This document shows positions 1 to 6,442 of a stretch of 12,823 nucleotides of DNA, piece after piece (positions within the stretch are counted from its first letter, which is position 1; the number at the start of each line of letters is the position of its first letter). The notes under the pieces were generated by a model that had not been told where the DNA came from, ran no database searches, and saw only the letters and a program-made list of their open reading frames with translations. A program made the translations under genes and the position numbers. Location: the NCBI GenBank assembly GCA_003241215.1, contig QFOL01000092.1, positions 1-12,823 on the forward strand, in the 5' to 3' direction. Source of the stretch: Agrobacterium fabrum (GTDB taxonomy: Bacteria > Pseudomonadota > Alphaproteobacteria > Rhizobiales > Rhizobiaceae).

Positions 1-73
1 CGTCAGCGGCCTGTGCGCCGGATACTGCTGCGAGAGCCGCAGCGGAGCCGATCAGAAGGCTCTTGATGTTCAT
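1..73 (-). CDS. Outer-membrane porin, Porin_2 family (5' end only, cut by the window edge)
   Basis: Reading leftward from the ATG at 73-71, the 24 visible codons give MNIKSLLIGSAAALAAVSGA followed by QAAD. This is a signal peptide: short basic start, hydrophobic Ala/Leu core and an AQA-A cleavage site. It nearly matches the conserved leader of the trimeric Porin_2 porins of Brucella, Agrobacterium and relatives, so the mature protein should be a beta-barrel for diffusion of small solutes across the outer membrane. A strong Shine-Dalgarno (GGAGG on the minus strand, 80-84) lies 6 bases before the start. The rest of the gene is outside the window, so the family call rests on the leader alone. 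The match is specific enough to indicate the taxonomic order. Confidence 0.8.
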   Translation of the reverse strand, partial: MNIKSLLIGSAAALAAVSGAQAAD

Positions 74-742
74 GGTTGACCTCCAGTCAAAGTTTTTAAG
101 TGGGTCTGGGTACTTTCGCTGAAGGACAGCATTCCCTGCCCCATTCCCGTGTTCTTAGAAGCCAAACGATCCACCGCCTCGCTTCTGGTGGTGAAAATAC
201 AAAAGGTTTCGCCGCTTGCAATCGCCAACATCCGATAAATAGCATTTACGTATATGCTTCATTTCGGTTTGTTGCGGAAACAACACACCGTGCACGCCCG
301 GCCGGTAGAGAGCTTTACCATGCGTTAAGAAATTGCTTGAAAATCCGTTAGTTAGCGCGGTTAACAAGGTCTTTCTAAACTACTGCCTTTTTCGGCGACG
401 CCTTGCCCCGTCGGCCCGCACGGGCGGAATTTTTTGCTTTCCCGATACCCGCCCATGGCATGACGCAATCAGCCGAACAGAAACAGGCGGGCAAACCCGA
501 AGAATATGTCGCCGATTCACCGGGCAAAGATTCGTCAGATTCGCCCCTGTGGGTGATTTGCAGACGGGTTTTCTCGCCCACGACATTTTGATTCCCTTCG
601 CGGGCATCATATGCGGCAATGACGGGCGGCGGGCGCAAGGCGGCGTCAGCGGAACGAAGGGCGGGCATCGTCCGCATTGCCCATTATTGATTGTTTCGAG
701 CGTCATCCGCGCCGGTTGACGCATTTGCCGCGAGGCTCCGGA
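74..742. other. Gene-free region upstream of the porin gene
   Basis: About 670 bp with no convincing gene. The short open frames on both strands are rich in Arg, Pro and Cys, lack ribosome sites and overlap one another, as expected of non-coding GC-rich DNA. The part at about 180-370 is more AT-rich than the rest and probably holds the porin promoter on the minus strand, but I cannot single out a -35/-10 pair. Two minor structures are visible: an inverted repeat TTGTT-N5-AACAA at about 269-283, and a short GC hairpin (GCCC/GGGC) at 414-425 followed by a run of six T, which is a weak candidate for a rightward terminator. A long untranslated leader is plausible for a porin of this kind. Confidence 0.5.
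76..90 (-). promoter_or_regulatory. Inverted repeat enclosing the porin ribosome binding site
   Basis: On the minus strand the sequence TTGACTGGAGGTCAA has perfect 5-bp arms (TTGAC/GTCAA) and a 5-base loop. The Shine-Dalgarno GGAGGT lies partly in the loop and partly in the start-proximal arm. As RNA this could form a weak hairpin that limits ribosome access. The structure is seen directly; any regulatory role is inference, and five base pairs is little. Confidence 0.3.
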
Positions 743-1330
743 TCATATGGACGGGGTCAGCGCTGCGCCCAGAATATCGGCGAGCAGGGTGATGCGCCGC
801 TCCAGCGCTTCGAGACCATCGCCCGCATATTTCATGCCGCTGACCCCTGCGAAGATCATATCGGCGAGTGTCGCCGGACTGGCCGCCACAGGGTGAAGAA
901 CGATATCGCCCGACGTCTCAGCCTTTTCAATCAGTTCGACGAGCAGCGCCAGAAGTTGCCGCTTGCCGTCAGCATTGATGTCAGCCGCCAGCGCCATGTT
1001 GGCATCGAACAGTTCCTGACCGTGCGGGCTTGAATGGATCGGCGCCATCATGCCGAGCATGAAAGCGCAAAGCCCGTTGCGCAGACGTGCGGCAAAGGGC
1101 GCATTGTCAAAAAAGGCCCTTCGCGCCTGCGCCAGCGCATCCGCATGGAGCGACGCCGTCACCGAGCGGAAAACATCTTCCTTGTTGCCGAAATGGAGAT
1201 AGAGCGCCGCCCGCGATACGCCTGCGGCATCTGCAATGTCCTGCATCGAAGTTTTTCTGAAGCCGTAGCGCGAGACTGTCGCAAGCGCTGCGTCGATCAA
1301 TTGCCTACGCTTTGAATCTTCATCGTTCAT
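743..1330 (-). CDS. TetR/AcrR-family transcriptional regulator (first of two)
   Basis: This is a 195-residue protein of normal TetR length. The N-terminal DNA-binding domain has its helix-turn-helix at about residues 27-47 (TSMQDIADAAGVSRAALYLH), followed by the usual F-x-x-K-E-x-h-h stretch at 47-53. The remaining 140 residues are helical and hydrophobic, as expected of a ligand-binding/dimerisation domain, whose ligand cannot be read from sequence. It is divergent from the SDR-type reductase at 1418 with 87 bp between the starts, the classic arrangement for a local repressor of the neighbour. A promoter can be proposed on the minus strand (TTGTCA at 1373-1368, 17-bp spacer, TAAAAT at 1350-1345). 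It would leave a leader of only about 8 bases with no clear Shine-Dalgarno. Confidence 0.9.
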   Translation of the reverse strand: MNDEDSKRRQLIDAALATVSRYGFRKTSMQDIADAAGVSRAALYLHFGNKEDVFRSVTASLHADALAQARRAFFDNAPFAARLRNGLCAFMLGMMAPIHSSPHGQELFDANMALAADINADGKRQLLALLVELIEKAETSGDIVLHPVAASPATLADMIFAGVSGMKYAGDGLEALERRITLLADILGAALTPSI

Positions 1331-1340
1331 GCCGCCACAT

Positions 1341-1364
1341 TGACATTTTAGACGATAAACGTCA
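1341..1364. promoter_or_regulatory. Candidate TetR operator 1 in the divergent promoter region
   Basis: A 24-bp inverted repeat with outer half-sites TGACATTT and AAACGTCA (7 of 8 positions symmetric). It covers the proposed -10 box (TAAAAT, 1350-1345) of the leftward tetR gene, so binding here would shut off tetR. It has the same length and the same TGAC/GTCA ends as the repeat at 1368-1391, which argues for one dimeric protein binding both. That the adjacent TetR is the binder is inference from position. Confidence 0.55.
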
Positions 1365-1367
1365 AAC

Positions 1368-1391
1368 TGACAAAATAGATCAAATATGTCA
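1368..1391. promoter_or_regulatory. Candidate TetR operator 2 in the divergent promoter region
   Basis: A 24-bp inverted repeat with perfect 5-bp ends (TGACA/TGTCA) and a central GATC; 9 of 12 base pairs are symmetric. It covers the proposed -35 box of the tetR promoter (TTGTCA, minus strand, 1373-1368). It also covers a rightward promoter candidate for the reductase gene: CTGACA at 1367-1372 and TCATAT at 1389-1394, 16-bp spacer. One protein here could block both directions. Confidence 0.55.
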
Positions 1392-1417
1392 TATCGTCAG
1401 AAAGGGAGTGCAGACAC

Positions 1418-2437
1418 ATGGACGCGACCTCAGACCAACCCATGGTGCTGGTGACAGGCGTGACTGGATTTCTGGGCAGCCGCATTGCGGCGCTGCTGCT
1501 CGAACGGGGTTATGCGGTGCGCGGATCGCTTCGTTCTGCGGCGCGGGCGATCGACATTGAACGTGCGATCCGCGCCCAGACCGACAAGGGCAAACTTGAT
1601 TTCGTCGAGACCGATCTGACCGCCGATGCCGGCTGGCGCGAAGCCGCCAGCGGCTGCACCTATGCCATCCATGTCGCCTCACCCTTCACTTCGGCGCTGC
1701 CAAGGCATGAGGACGAGATGATCGTGCCTGCGCGTGAAGGAGCATTGCGGCTTCTGGGCGCGGCGAAGGCGGCAGGCGTTCGCCGTGTCGTGCTCACCTC
1801 TTCGACCGCAGCGGTGGCCTATGGCGACGGCGAGCCGCCCTATGACGAGGAGGACTGGTCCGACGTTACAAATCCGCTCTGCACGCCCTATTACAAGTCG
1901 AAGACGCTGGCAGAGCGCGATGCCTGGGACTTTGCACGCGCAAGCGGGCTGGAACTCACGGTCATCAATCCGGGGCTGATCCTGGGGCCGATGATGGAGC
2001 GCGACTTCAGCCCATCGGTAGAGGTTGTCCGCAGGCTTCTTGCCGGCGCCTATCCGGGCACGCCGCGCATCGCATTTCCAATCGCCGACGTCCGTGACGT
2101 CGCCGAGGCCCACATCCGCGCGATGCTCGAGCCTGCCGCCGCCGGCGAACGTTTCATCGTCAGCGGCCCTTCCCTGTGGTTTCGCGAGATCGCGGCAATC
2201 CTGCGGCAGGCGCATCCCGAACTGGCGCGCAAGATTCCCAGACGCGACCTTCCCGATTGGCTGATGCGCCTCGTCGCCCGCTTCGATCCGGCGGCGCGCA
2301 CGGTCATTGGCGATCTGGGTCGCGACGGGCGGGTCTGTGGCGACAAGGCGCGCCGAATTCTGAAGCTCGACTATCGGCCCGCCGATGAGACCATCCGCGA
2401 CACCGCAGCCAGCCTGCTGGCGCTAGGGCTCGTATGA
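1418..2437 (+). CDS. NAD(P)-dependent extended SDR, dihydroflavonol-4-reductase / aldehyde-reductase-like
   Basis: A 339-residue extended short-chain dehydrogenase/reductase. The N-terminal Rossmann fold has the nucleotide motif TGVTGFLG at residues 13-20. The catalytic residues are visible as Ser128/129 (LTSST), Tyr158 and Lys162 (YYKSK). The N-terminal region and length resemble the dihydroflavonol-4-reductase branch of the NAD-dependent epimerase/dehydratase family, whose bacterial and yeast members often reduce aldehydes or ketones; the substrate cannot be told here. GGGAG at 1404-1408 sits 9 bases before the ATG, favouring this start over the internal ATG at 1442. The gene is divergent from a tetR gene and probably repressed by it through the two operators between them. 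A sugar epimerase role is less likely, since no sugar-nucleotide genes are near. Confidence 0.85.
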   Translation: MDATSDQPMVLVTGVTGFLGSRIAALLLERGYAVRGSLRSAARAIDIERAIRAQTDKGKLDFVETDLTADAGWREAASGCTYAIHVASPFTSALPRHEDEMIVPAREGALRLLGAAKAAGVRRVVLTSSTAAVAYGDGEPPYDEEDWSDVTNPLCTPYYKSKTLAERDAWDFARASGLELTVINPGLILGPMMERDFSPSVEVVRRLLAGAYPGTPRIAFPIADVRDVAEAHIRAMLEPAAAGERFIVSGPSLWFREIAAILRQAHPELARKIPRRDLPDWLMRLVARFDPAARTVIGDLGRDGRVCGDKARRILKLDYRPADETIRDTAASLLALGLV

Positions 2438-2471
2438 AACAACTACCGCGTCCGACTGGACACGCAAACAA

Positions 2472-3164
2472 TTACTCGACAGCGCAAACTTCGAAAACAA
2501 GAACTTCGTTCTCTGGAAACCTGATCTGCTTGATGCCGTCAGCATGCTGCACCGTCAAATTGATCGTCTTGCCGGGGACTGGATCCGGTGAGTACGGGAC
2601 TTTTTCGAGGGCATTCTTCCCCGTGAGAATGGTGAGATAGTTGCCGCCGCCCATATATGTCGCCAACGCAATTTCCGCCCTTTTGAACGGCGCTGGGTAA
2701 GTGAAACTGGATCCGCGCGCGGTGTGCAAGCCGTTAGGTCCGTCTATCGGGGGTACTGTAGCGATTTCATCGAACCGCACTTCCAGTTCGAGCGGCGGCA
2801 CCTTTTGTGATGGGAGCGCCGCCACATGGAAAAGTCCTGCGGTCATTTCGTCCCCGTATTTGCCTGCCTTCATGCCCGTGAAATCGGCGCAGTTGGGCCT
2901 TGGTCCCGCGCCTGCTGCTCCGCCGATGCACTGAAGTGCAATATCATCGTTCCACGTCGTCGCACAAAATTGCGGGCCGCAAATGCAATTTGCCGCATAG
3001 GTTTTCTTATCGGCCGGCGCAGCGGGGTTCTCTATTTCTATTCCCGCACTGCAGGTGCAGCCCGGGATCAATGGACTTGCGGCGGTCTGAGCGTATGTCG
3101 CGCCCGCAGGCATCAAGACTACGAGCAATATGCATCGAATAACGATGTGAAATGCGCTTTGCAT
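2472..3164 (-). CDS. Secreted cysteine-rich protein of unknown function
   Basis: I do not recognise this 230-residue protein. It begins with a good Sec signal peptide: Arg10, a hydrophobic core at residues 11-18 and an ATYA|QT cleavage site after residue 25. The mature part has eight cysteines (36, 38, 60, 62, 67, 79, 92, 227). Seven lie in the first 70 mature residues and include two C-x-C pairs, with one near the C-terminus (VFEVCAVE). An even number in an exported protein suggests disulfide bonds; metal binding by the C-x-C pairs is an alternative. The region at about residues 120-225 looks like a beta-rich domain. A purine-rich GAGGGGG on the minus strand, about 7 bases before the ATG, serves as ribosome site. 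It converges with the reductase at 1418-2437 and diverges from the small membrane protein at 3361. There is no evidence linking it to the aldehyde genes. Confidence 0.7.
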   Translation of the reverse strand: MQSAFHIVIRCILLVVLMPAGATYAQTAASPLIPGCTCSAGIEIENPAAPADKKTYAANCICGPQFCATTWNDDIALQCIGGAAGAGPRPNCADFTGMKAGKYGDEMTAGLFHVAALPSQKVPPLELEVRFDEIATVPPIDGPNGLHTARGSSFTYPAPFKRAEIALATYMGGGNYLTILTGKNALEKVPYSPDPVPGKTINLTVQHADGIKQIRFPENEVLVFEVCAVE

Positions 3165-3360
3165 TGTGTATCCCCCTCACCCCAAGGGAAATGCTGCCAC
3201 AGGACTGGTCACTATTCAATCTGTAGATGCATCGCACTCCAGTTTCTCGGCCGGAGCCGCCGAGCGGCTGATGAAACAGCCAGTCAACAGCCGGGGATAG
3301 TTTCACCCATTTTCAATCAAAGGCTTATGCCAATTCAATTGGGCGAACGGAGCAGGTAGA
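3165..3360. other. Divergent intergenic region between two unknown envelope genes
   Basis: No gene is visible. It must carry promoters in both directions, but none is clear; TTTCAC-N17-CTTATG (3301-3329) is a weak rightward candidate. A 6-bp perfect hairpin (CTCGGC 3246-3251 / GCCGAG 3259-3264) has no following T run, so it is not a standard terminator. Confidence 0.4.
3330..3342. promoter_or_regulatory. Perfect palindrome CCAATTCAATTGG upstream of the small membrane protein gene
   Basis: Two perfect 6-bp arms around a single central C, 18 bp before the ATG at 3361, at or just downstream of the likely start of transcription. The position would suit an operator. The binding protein is unknown, and a 13-bp AT-rich palindrome can arise by chance. 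Confidence 0.3.
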
Positions 3361-3588
3361 ATGCAGAGAGAATGGCGGCAGGAGAAGTACCGAATGGTTT
3401 CTGAGCGAAATACGCAGTCTGGTTCAACGCGGAAACGCAGAGTCTGGCCATGGCTGGTGTTGGGCGCATTGATCGTTGCCGGTATTTACGCCTACCTGGA
3501 AATCACCGCGATGATCGAGGATCTCGGCCGGCTCTGGGATGATCTGGTGCAACTGTTCTGGTTGATAGTTCCCGACGGGCAAAAATAG
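3361..3588 (+). CDS. Small single-pass membrane protein, unknown function
   Basis: Up to 75 residues. A basic stretch (RKRR at 24-27) precedes one hydrophobic helix at about residues 29-48, starting WPWLVLGALIVAG. The positive-inside rule predicts the N-terminus in the cytoplasm. The C-terminal 25 residues (from MIEDLGRLWDDL) form an amphipathic, tryptophan-rich helix that may lie on the membrane surface. Two starts are possible. The ATG at 3361 has GGAG 8 bases upstream. The ATG at 3394 has AGGAG at 3380-3384, 9 bases upstream, giving a 64-residue protein and perhaps the better ribosome site. I recognise no family. It is divergent from the cysteine-rich secreted protein, so both act in the envelope, but a link is unproven. 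Confidence 0.55.
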   Translation: MQREWRQEKYRMVSERNTQSGSTRKRRVWPWLVLGALIVAGIYAYLEITAMIEDLGRLWDDLVQLFWLIVPDGQK

Positions 3589-4066
3589 AACGCAGGCAAA
3601 AAGCAACCTGTCCGAGCGGGTGATTTTGCCCCGGTCGCGTTGTCGTACTTCGGATCGCCTGGATATCCACATACCGCTGTCATCGCAGTGAGTTGTGGGC
3701 GCTTCGTATCGGCCGCATTCAGCACAAGAAGCGGGAAGGAAAACCAAAAATCTCTATTAAACGAGCACCATCAATCTCTTAGCAGAAATCGATGGCGGAC
3801 AGAGAACGACGAAAAAGAGAACTACGTCTACGCTATAAACCTCGACAATCCTCCTTGATGCGCGAAGAATTGAAAATTCGCGTAAAATCTGCCTGCGCTC
3901 ATGCTTTACAACAGAAGCCGGCGTTGGTTTTGCGCTGTGTCCGATTCCTCGGCTTGCGGATCGCCGGTCGAGGCAAAAGGCGTAGCAGTCGGGGTTTCCA
4001 CTGCCGTCGAGCGTGGCGAACGAAGCCGCCCTCTGCCGGAGGCACAAGCGATCGTGATATCTCTGA
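3589..4066. other. Region of about 480 bp without a convincing gene
   Basis: Open frames exist on both strands (for example 3792-4070 plus and 3757-4134 minus). They lack ribosome sites, have a composition dominated by Arg/Ser/Cys, and overlap each other, so I do not call them. Base composition is lower in GC than the flanking Mo-enzyme genes. An imperfect hairpin (CGCGAA...TTCGCG) lies at 3861-3882. It could be decayed DNA at the boundary of the transferred aldehyde module, but nothing recognisable remains. Confidence 0.4.
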
Positions 4067-4714
4067 TTAGCCGTTGAACGTGCCTCCCGCGGCCGCGACG
4101 GCTTCCGGCGTATCGACATCAAGGCGAGCGGCATTGCCCAATTCGATATCGATAATTTTCAACCCGGACACTTGAATGATTTTCCGGGCACCGACGTCAC
4201 CGCGCAACAGGCGAATGGACTCATAAAGGCGGGATGGCAAGACGACCGGGTTTCCCGGCAGCCCGCCTGATGTTGCGCGGACGATGACTTTGCCGCCTTC
4301 TTGCTGAAAACACGAGATGAGAACGTCAAGATGATGGCTGGTAATGGCTGGCATGTCGGCGAGCATCACCAGCACCCCGTCGGACTGTCTTGCCTGTGCC
4401 GCAGATATGCCCGCAATCAACGAGCCTGCCATACCGAAAGAATAATCCGGGTTGTGGGCTAGGCCGATATCCAGGCCTTTGAGCGCCATTTCGATCTCGG
4501 CCTTCCGGTCTCCCGTCACGACGACTGTCGATGATGCCTGGCTCCTGGTTGCGATGCAGGCGGAGCGACGAACCAGCGGGACACCGTCAAAGACCGCAAG
4601 CAGCTTGTGCCCGCCGCCCGCGAGTGCACGACGCGAGCGACCAGCCGCCAGCAGGACGATTGCCACGGCGATCTGACTGGCCTCCATTGGAGGTGGGTGA
4701 TCCGGATGCGTCAT
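4067..4714 (-). CDS. mocA: Molybdenum cofactor cytidylyltransferase (MocA-like)
   Basis: A 215-residue NTP-transferase of the MobA/MocA family. It is expected to join CMP from CTP to molybdopterin, giving the MCD cofactor used by aldehyde oxidoreductases. Visible motifs: LLAAGRSRR at 21-29 and Lys37 (nucleotide binding; LAAG is the MocA form, whereas MobA has LAGG), NPDYSFGMAGS at 88-98, the metal-binding LADMP at 118-122, GNPVVLP, GDVGARK and the C-terminal DVDTPEA. The start at 4714 is preceded by GGAGG (minus strand 4731-4727), though at a long 12-base spacing; Met10 is an alternative with no Shine-Dalgarno. It lies 64 bp downstream of xdhC/paoD on the same strand, presumably in one transcript. 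Having its own MocA makes the module independent of other MCD enzymes in the cell. Confidence 0.87.
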   Translation of the reverse strand: MTHPDHPPPMEASQIAVAIVLLAAGRSRRALAGGGHKLLAVFDGVPLVRRSACIATRSQASSTVVVTGDRKAEIEMALKGLDIGLAHNPDYSFGMAGSLIAGISAAQARQSDGVLVMLADMPAITSHHLDVLISCFQQEGGKVIVRATSGGLPGNPVVLPSRLYESIRLLRGDVGARKIIQVSGLKIIDIELGNAARLDVDTPEAVAAAGGTFNG

Positions 4715-4778
4715 CTAACGGTTTCGCCTCCAGGGTTTCAGCACATGATGAGCCATCCTGGCCGCACCACAATGAATG

Positions 4779-5717
4779 TCATTGCGGACCGCGCGTGGCG
4801 GCGATATCCGCGACGATCGACAGGGCAAGGGAATGCGCGTCCCGCGCCTTTGGAAAGAGGCCGATAGGCGCCTTTATACGCGCGATTTCCCGGTCGTCAT
4901 GGCCCCGCTGAAGGAGTGCCAATCTGCGCCTGTCATGTGTTCTCTGGCTGCCGAGAGCGCCAATATAAAAAGGCCTTGCAGCCAGTGCCGCCTCGAGCAG
5001 GGGCGCTTCACGATCGAGGTCATGGTAGAGCAAGACGATCGCGCAGTCGCCATCGGCGAGCTTGCGGATGAGGTCCGGATCGCCAGCTTCGTCGGCATGC
5101 ACATCATAAGCCGCCGCCCGCGCAAGCCCGGCCGTGGCCTCCAGTTCGATCGAGCGCCCAAACAGCAAAACACGCGCTCGTGGACGATAGGCCCGCCCGA
5201 ACAAGCCGTCCGTCCAGCCTGTTGCCGTCAGATGGGGAATGCAGTCGAGGGATTGCCGGGCGGGATCGTATCGCAATCCGATAGGCACACGCCGCTCCAG
5301 CGAGGTGAGGATCTCGCGCAGGGCAAGAGCATCACGCAACACATGGATTGCCAATGTGATGCCGCCGCCACAGGGCAGCACGATGTCGAAGAACCGCGAT
5401 CCCTCTCCCAGCTTCAGAAAACGATCATTGCCCGACAGGATGGCCTTCGCCGCCTCGGCCGCCACCGCGGTTTCCGTGCAGCCGCCGGAAACGAAGCCGC
5501 AATAGAGGCCGTCTCCCGTCACCGCCATCTGCGCGCCGAGGGCGCGCGCCGCGCCGCCGCGAATCTCCACAAGCGTGACGAGCGCCGCACCCTTGCCCGC
5601 ATCGGCCGCATCGGCGGCGAAGCGCAGGATCGCAGCACCGTCATCCGTCAGAAATGCCGGGCGAGGAGCTGCAGCGTCTGGATTTGAGGTCAACACATTC
5701 ATGGGCGTTAAGATCAT
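4779..5717 (-). CDS. paoD: XdhC/CoxI-family maturation factor (PaoD-like) for the Mo enzyme
   Basis: A 312-residue XdhC/CoxI family protein. Members bind the molybdenum cofactor, help its sulfuration and deliver it to the large subunit of a specific Mo hydroxylase; PaoD does this with MCD for PaoABC in E. coli. The N-terminal domain has the family block ending FVSGGCTE (SGGC at 77-80, Cys80) and the second conserved PCGGG at 115-119 (Cys116). The C-terminal Rossmann-like domain begins VLLFGRSIE and contains YIGALGSQRTHDRR and IARIKAPIGL. The glycine pattern GRSIE is not the canonical G-x-G-x-x-G, so dinucleotide binding may be weak or absent. Two starts are possible, ATG at 5717 or 5702, inside a short direct duplication; neither has a clear ribosome site, and the 5717 start would be nearly leaderless from the proposed promoter. 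Divergent from paoA. Confidence 0.87.
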   Translation of the reverse strand: MILTPMNVLTSNPDAAAPRPAFLTDDGAAILRFAADAADAGKGAALVTLVEIRGGAARALGAQMAVTGDGLYCGFVSGGCTETAVAAEAAKAILSGNDRFLKLGEGSRFFDIVLPCGGGITLAIHVLRDALALREILTSLERRVPIGLRYDPARQSLDCIPHLTATGWTDGLFGRAYRPRARVLLFGRSIELEATAGLARAAAYDVHADEAGDPDLIRKLADGDCAIVLLYHDLDREAPLLEAALAARPFYIGALGSQRTHDRRRLALLQRGHDDREIARIKAPIGLFPKARDAHSLALSIVADIAATRGPQ

Positions 5718-5729
5718 AGGCGTTAAGAT
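5704..5729. repeat. Tandem duplication around the xdhC/paoD start codon
   Basis: GGCGTTAAGAT occurs at 5704-5714 and again at 5719-5729, a 15-bp period, i.e. exactly five codons. On the minus strand each copy ends at an ATG or just precedes one, so the duplication creates the two alternative starts (5717 and 5702) and would add MILTP to the protein. A third partial GGCGTT follows at 5733-5738. Likely replication slippage; the effect is unknown. Confidence 0.6.
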
Positions 5730-5753
5730 AACGGCGTTGCATTATTAATGCAA
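5725..5753 (-). promoter_or_regulatory. Candidate promoter for xdhC/paoD-mocA
   Basis: Minus strand TTGCAT (5753-5748), 17-bp spacer, TATCTT (5730-5725). Transcription would start near 5718, at the first ATG. The -35 box lies inside the right arm of the 19-bp palindrome, so a repressor bound there would block it. An alternative is TTTAAC (5768-5763) with AATAAT (5746-5741). Neither is tested; no equally good rightward promoter for paoA was found. Confidence 0.35.
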
Positions 5754-5754
5754 C
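5736..5754. promoter_or_regulatory. 19-bp palindromic operator between xdhC/paoD and paoA
   Basis: GTTGCATTATTAATGCAAC has perfect 8-bp arms (GTTGCATT/AATGCAAC) around ATT. It is the only strong palindrome in the 110-bp gap between the divergent xdhC-mocA and paoABC transcripts. A second 19-bp element with the same GTTG...CAAC ends lies before the tetR gene at 10763 (see 10724-10742). Length and symmetry fit a TetR-type dimer; a different regulator (MarR, GntR or LacI type) remains possible. Confidence 0.6.
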
Positions 5755-5827
5755 TGTGTTTTGTTAAATGGGCGCTCGAACGGGTATCCTTCTCCCGCGG
5801 GCTCTTTCGAAAGAGGAGTGAGACCGG

Positions 5828-6439
5828 ATGTCAGGTGATCCGAATTTGCCCAATCCCCACCGCCGGAGTTTCCTGAGAGGATCCGCCAGCGTCGCCATCG
5901 CGCCCTTTGCCACGTCTCAGGTGCTGGCCGAGACGCCGGCGCCTGAAACTCCGGAAGATGCAAGGGCGCCGATAGCCATCGAATTGACGGTCAACGGCCA
6001 GCGGCGGCGGTTAACGGTCGATGCGCGCACCAGTCTGCTCGATGCGCTGCGTGACCATGCCGGTCTGACGGGCACGAAGAAGGGGTGCGACCAGGGCCAA
6101 TGCGGCGCCTGCACCGTTCATGTCGACGGCCGCCGTATCCTGTCCTGTCTGATGTTCGCCATGGCGGCCGACGGCGCCAGCATCACCACCATCGAGGGCC
6201 TTGCCGGCGAGGATGGCGCGCTGCATCCGATGCAGACGGCCTTCATCGATCAGGATGCCTTCCAGTGCGGTTTCTGCACGCCCGGGCAGATCATGTCGGC
6301 GATCGCCTGCATCAAGGAAGGCCATGCCGAAACCGAGGCCGATATCCGCGAATATATGAGCGGCAATATCTGTCGATGCGCCGCCTATCCGAACATCGTC
6401 GCCGCCATACAGCAGGCGAAACCCCTGATGGAGGGCTGA
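5828..6439 (+). CDS. paoA: Periplasmic aldehyde oxidoreductase, 2Fe-2S subunit with Tat signal (PaoA)
   Basis: A 203-residue small subunit of a xanthine-oxidase-family Mo hydroxylase. It starts with a twin-arginine signal (HRRSFLRG, Arg12-Arg13, hydrophobic stretch to about residue 34, VLA|E cleavage), which sends the folded complex to the periplasm; the other two subunits lack a signal and would travel with it. The ferredoxin-like domain carries the first 2Fe-2S cluster on Cys87, 92, 95 and 107 (GCDQGQCGACT...SC). The helical domain carries the second on Cys147, 150, 182 and 184 (QCGFC...ICRC). Electrons pass from Mo through these clusters to FAD. RCAAY replaces the usual RCGAY, a mild change. 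AGAGGAG at 5812-5818 fixes the start. First gene of paoABC; paoB begins 3 bases after its stop. Confidence 0.93.
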   Translation: MSGDPNLPNPHRRSFLRGSASVAIAPFATSQVLAETPAPETPEDARAPIAIELTVNGQRRRLTVDARTSLLDALRDHAGLTGTKKGCDQGQCGACTVHVDGRRILSCLMFAMAADGASITTIEGLAGEDGALHPMQTAFIDQDAFQCGFCTPGQIMSAIACIKEGHAETEADIREYMSGNICRCAAYPNIVAAIQQAKPLMEG

Positions 6440-6442
6440 GTC

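Noticed and set aside
414..436. GC hairpin followed by six T as a terminator
   Set aside because: The stem is only 4 bp and no gene runs rightward into it; kept as a remark in the leader region only.
333..724. Several overlapping open frames of 100-128 codons on both strands
   Set aside because: Mutually overlapping, with no start signals, and composition typical of translated non-coding GC-rich DNA.
2445..2464. Imperfect hairpin (GCGTCC...GGACACGC) between the convergent genes as a bidirectional terminator
   Set aside because: Has a 2-base bulge, a short stem and no T run on either side.
3757..4134. Open frames on both strands (3792-4070 plus, 3757-4134 minus)
   Set aside because: No ribosome site, no recognisable motif, low-complexity basic composition, and the minus frame runs into mocA.
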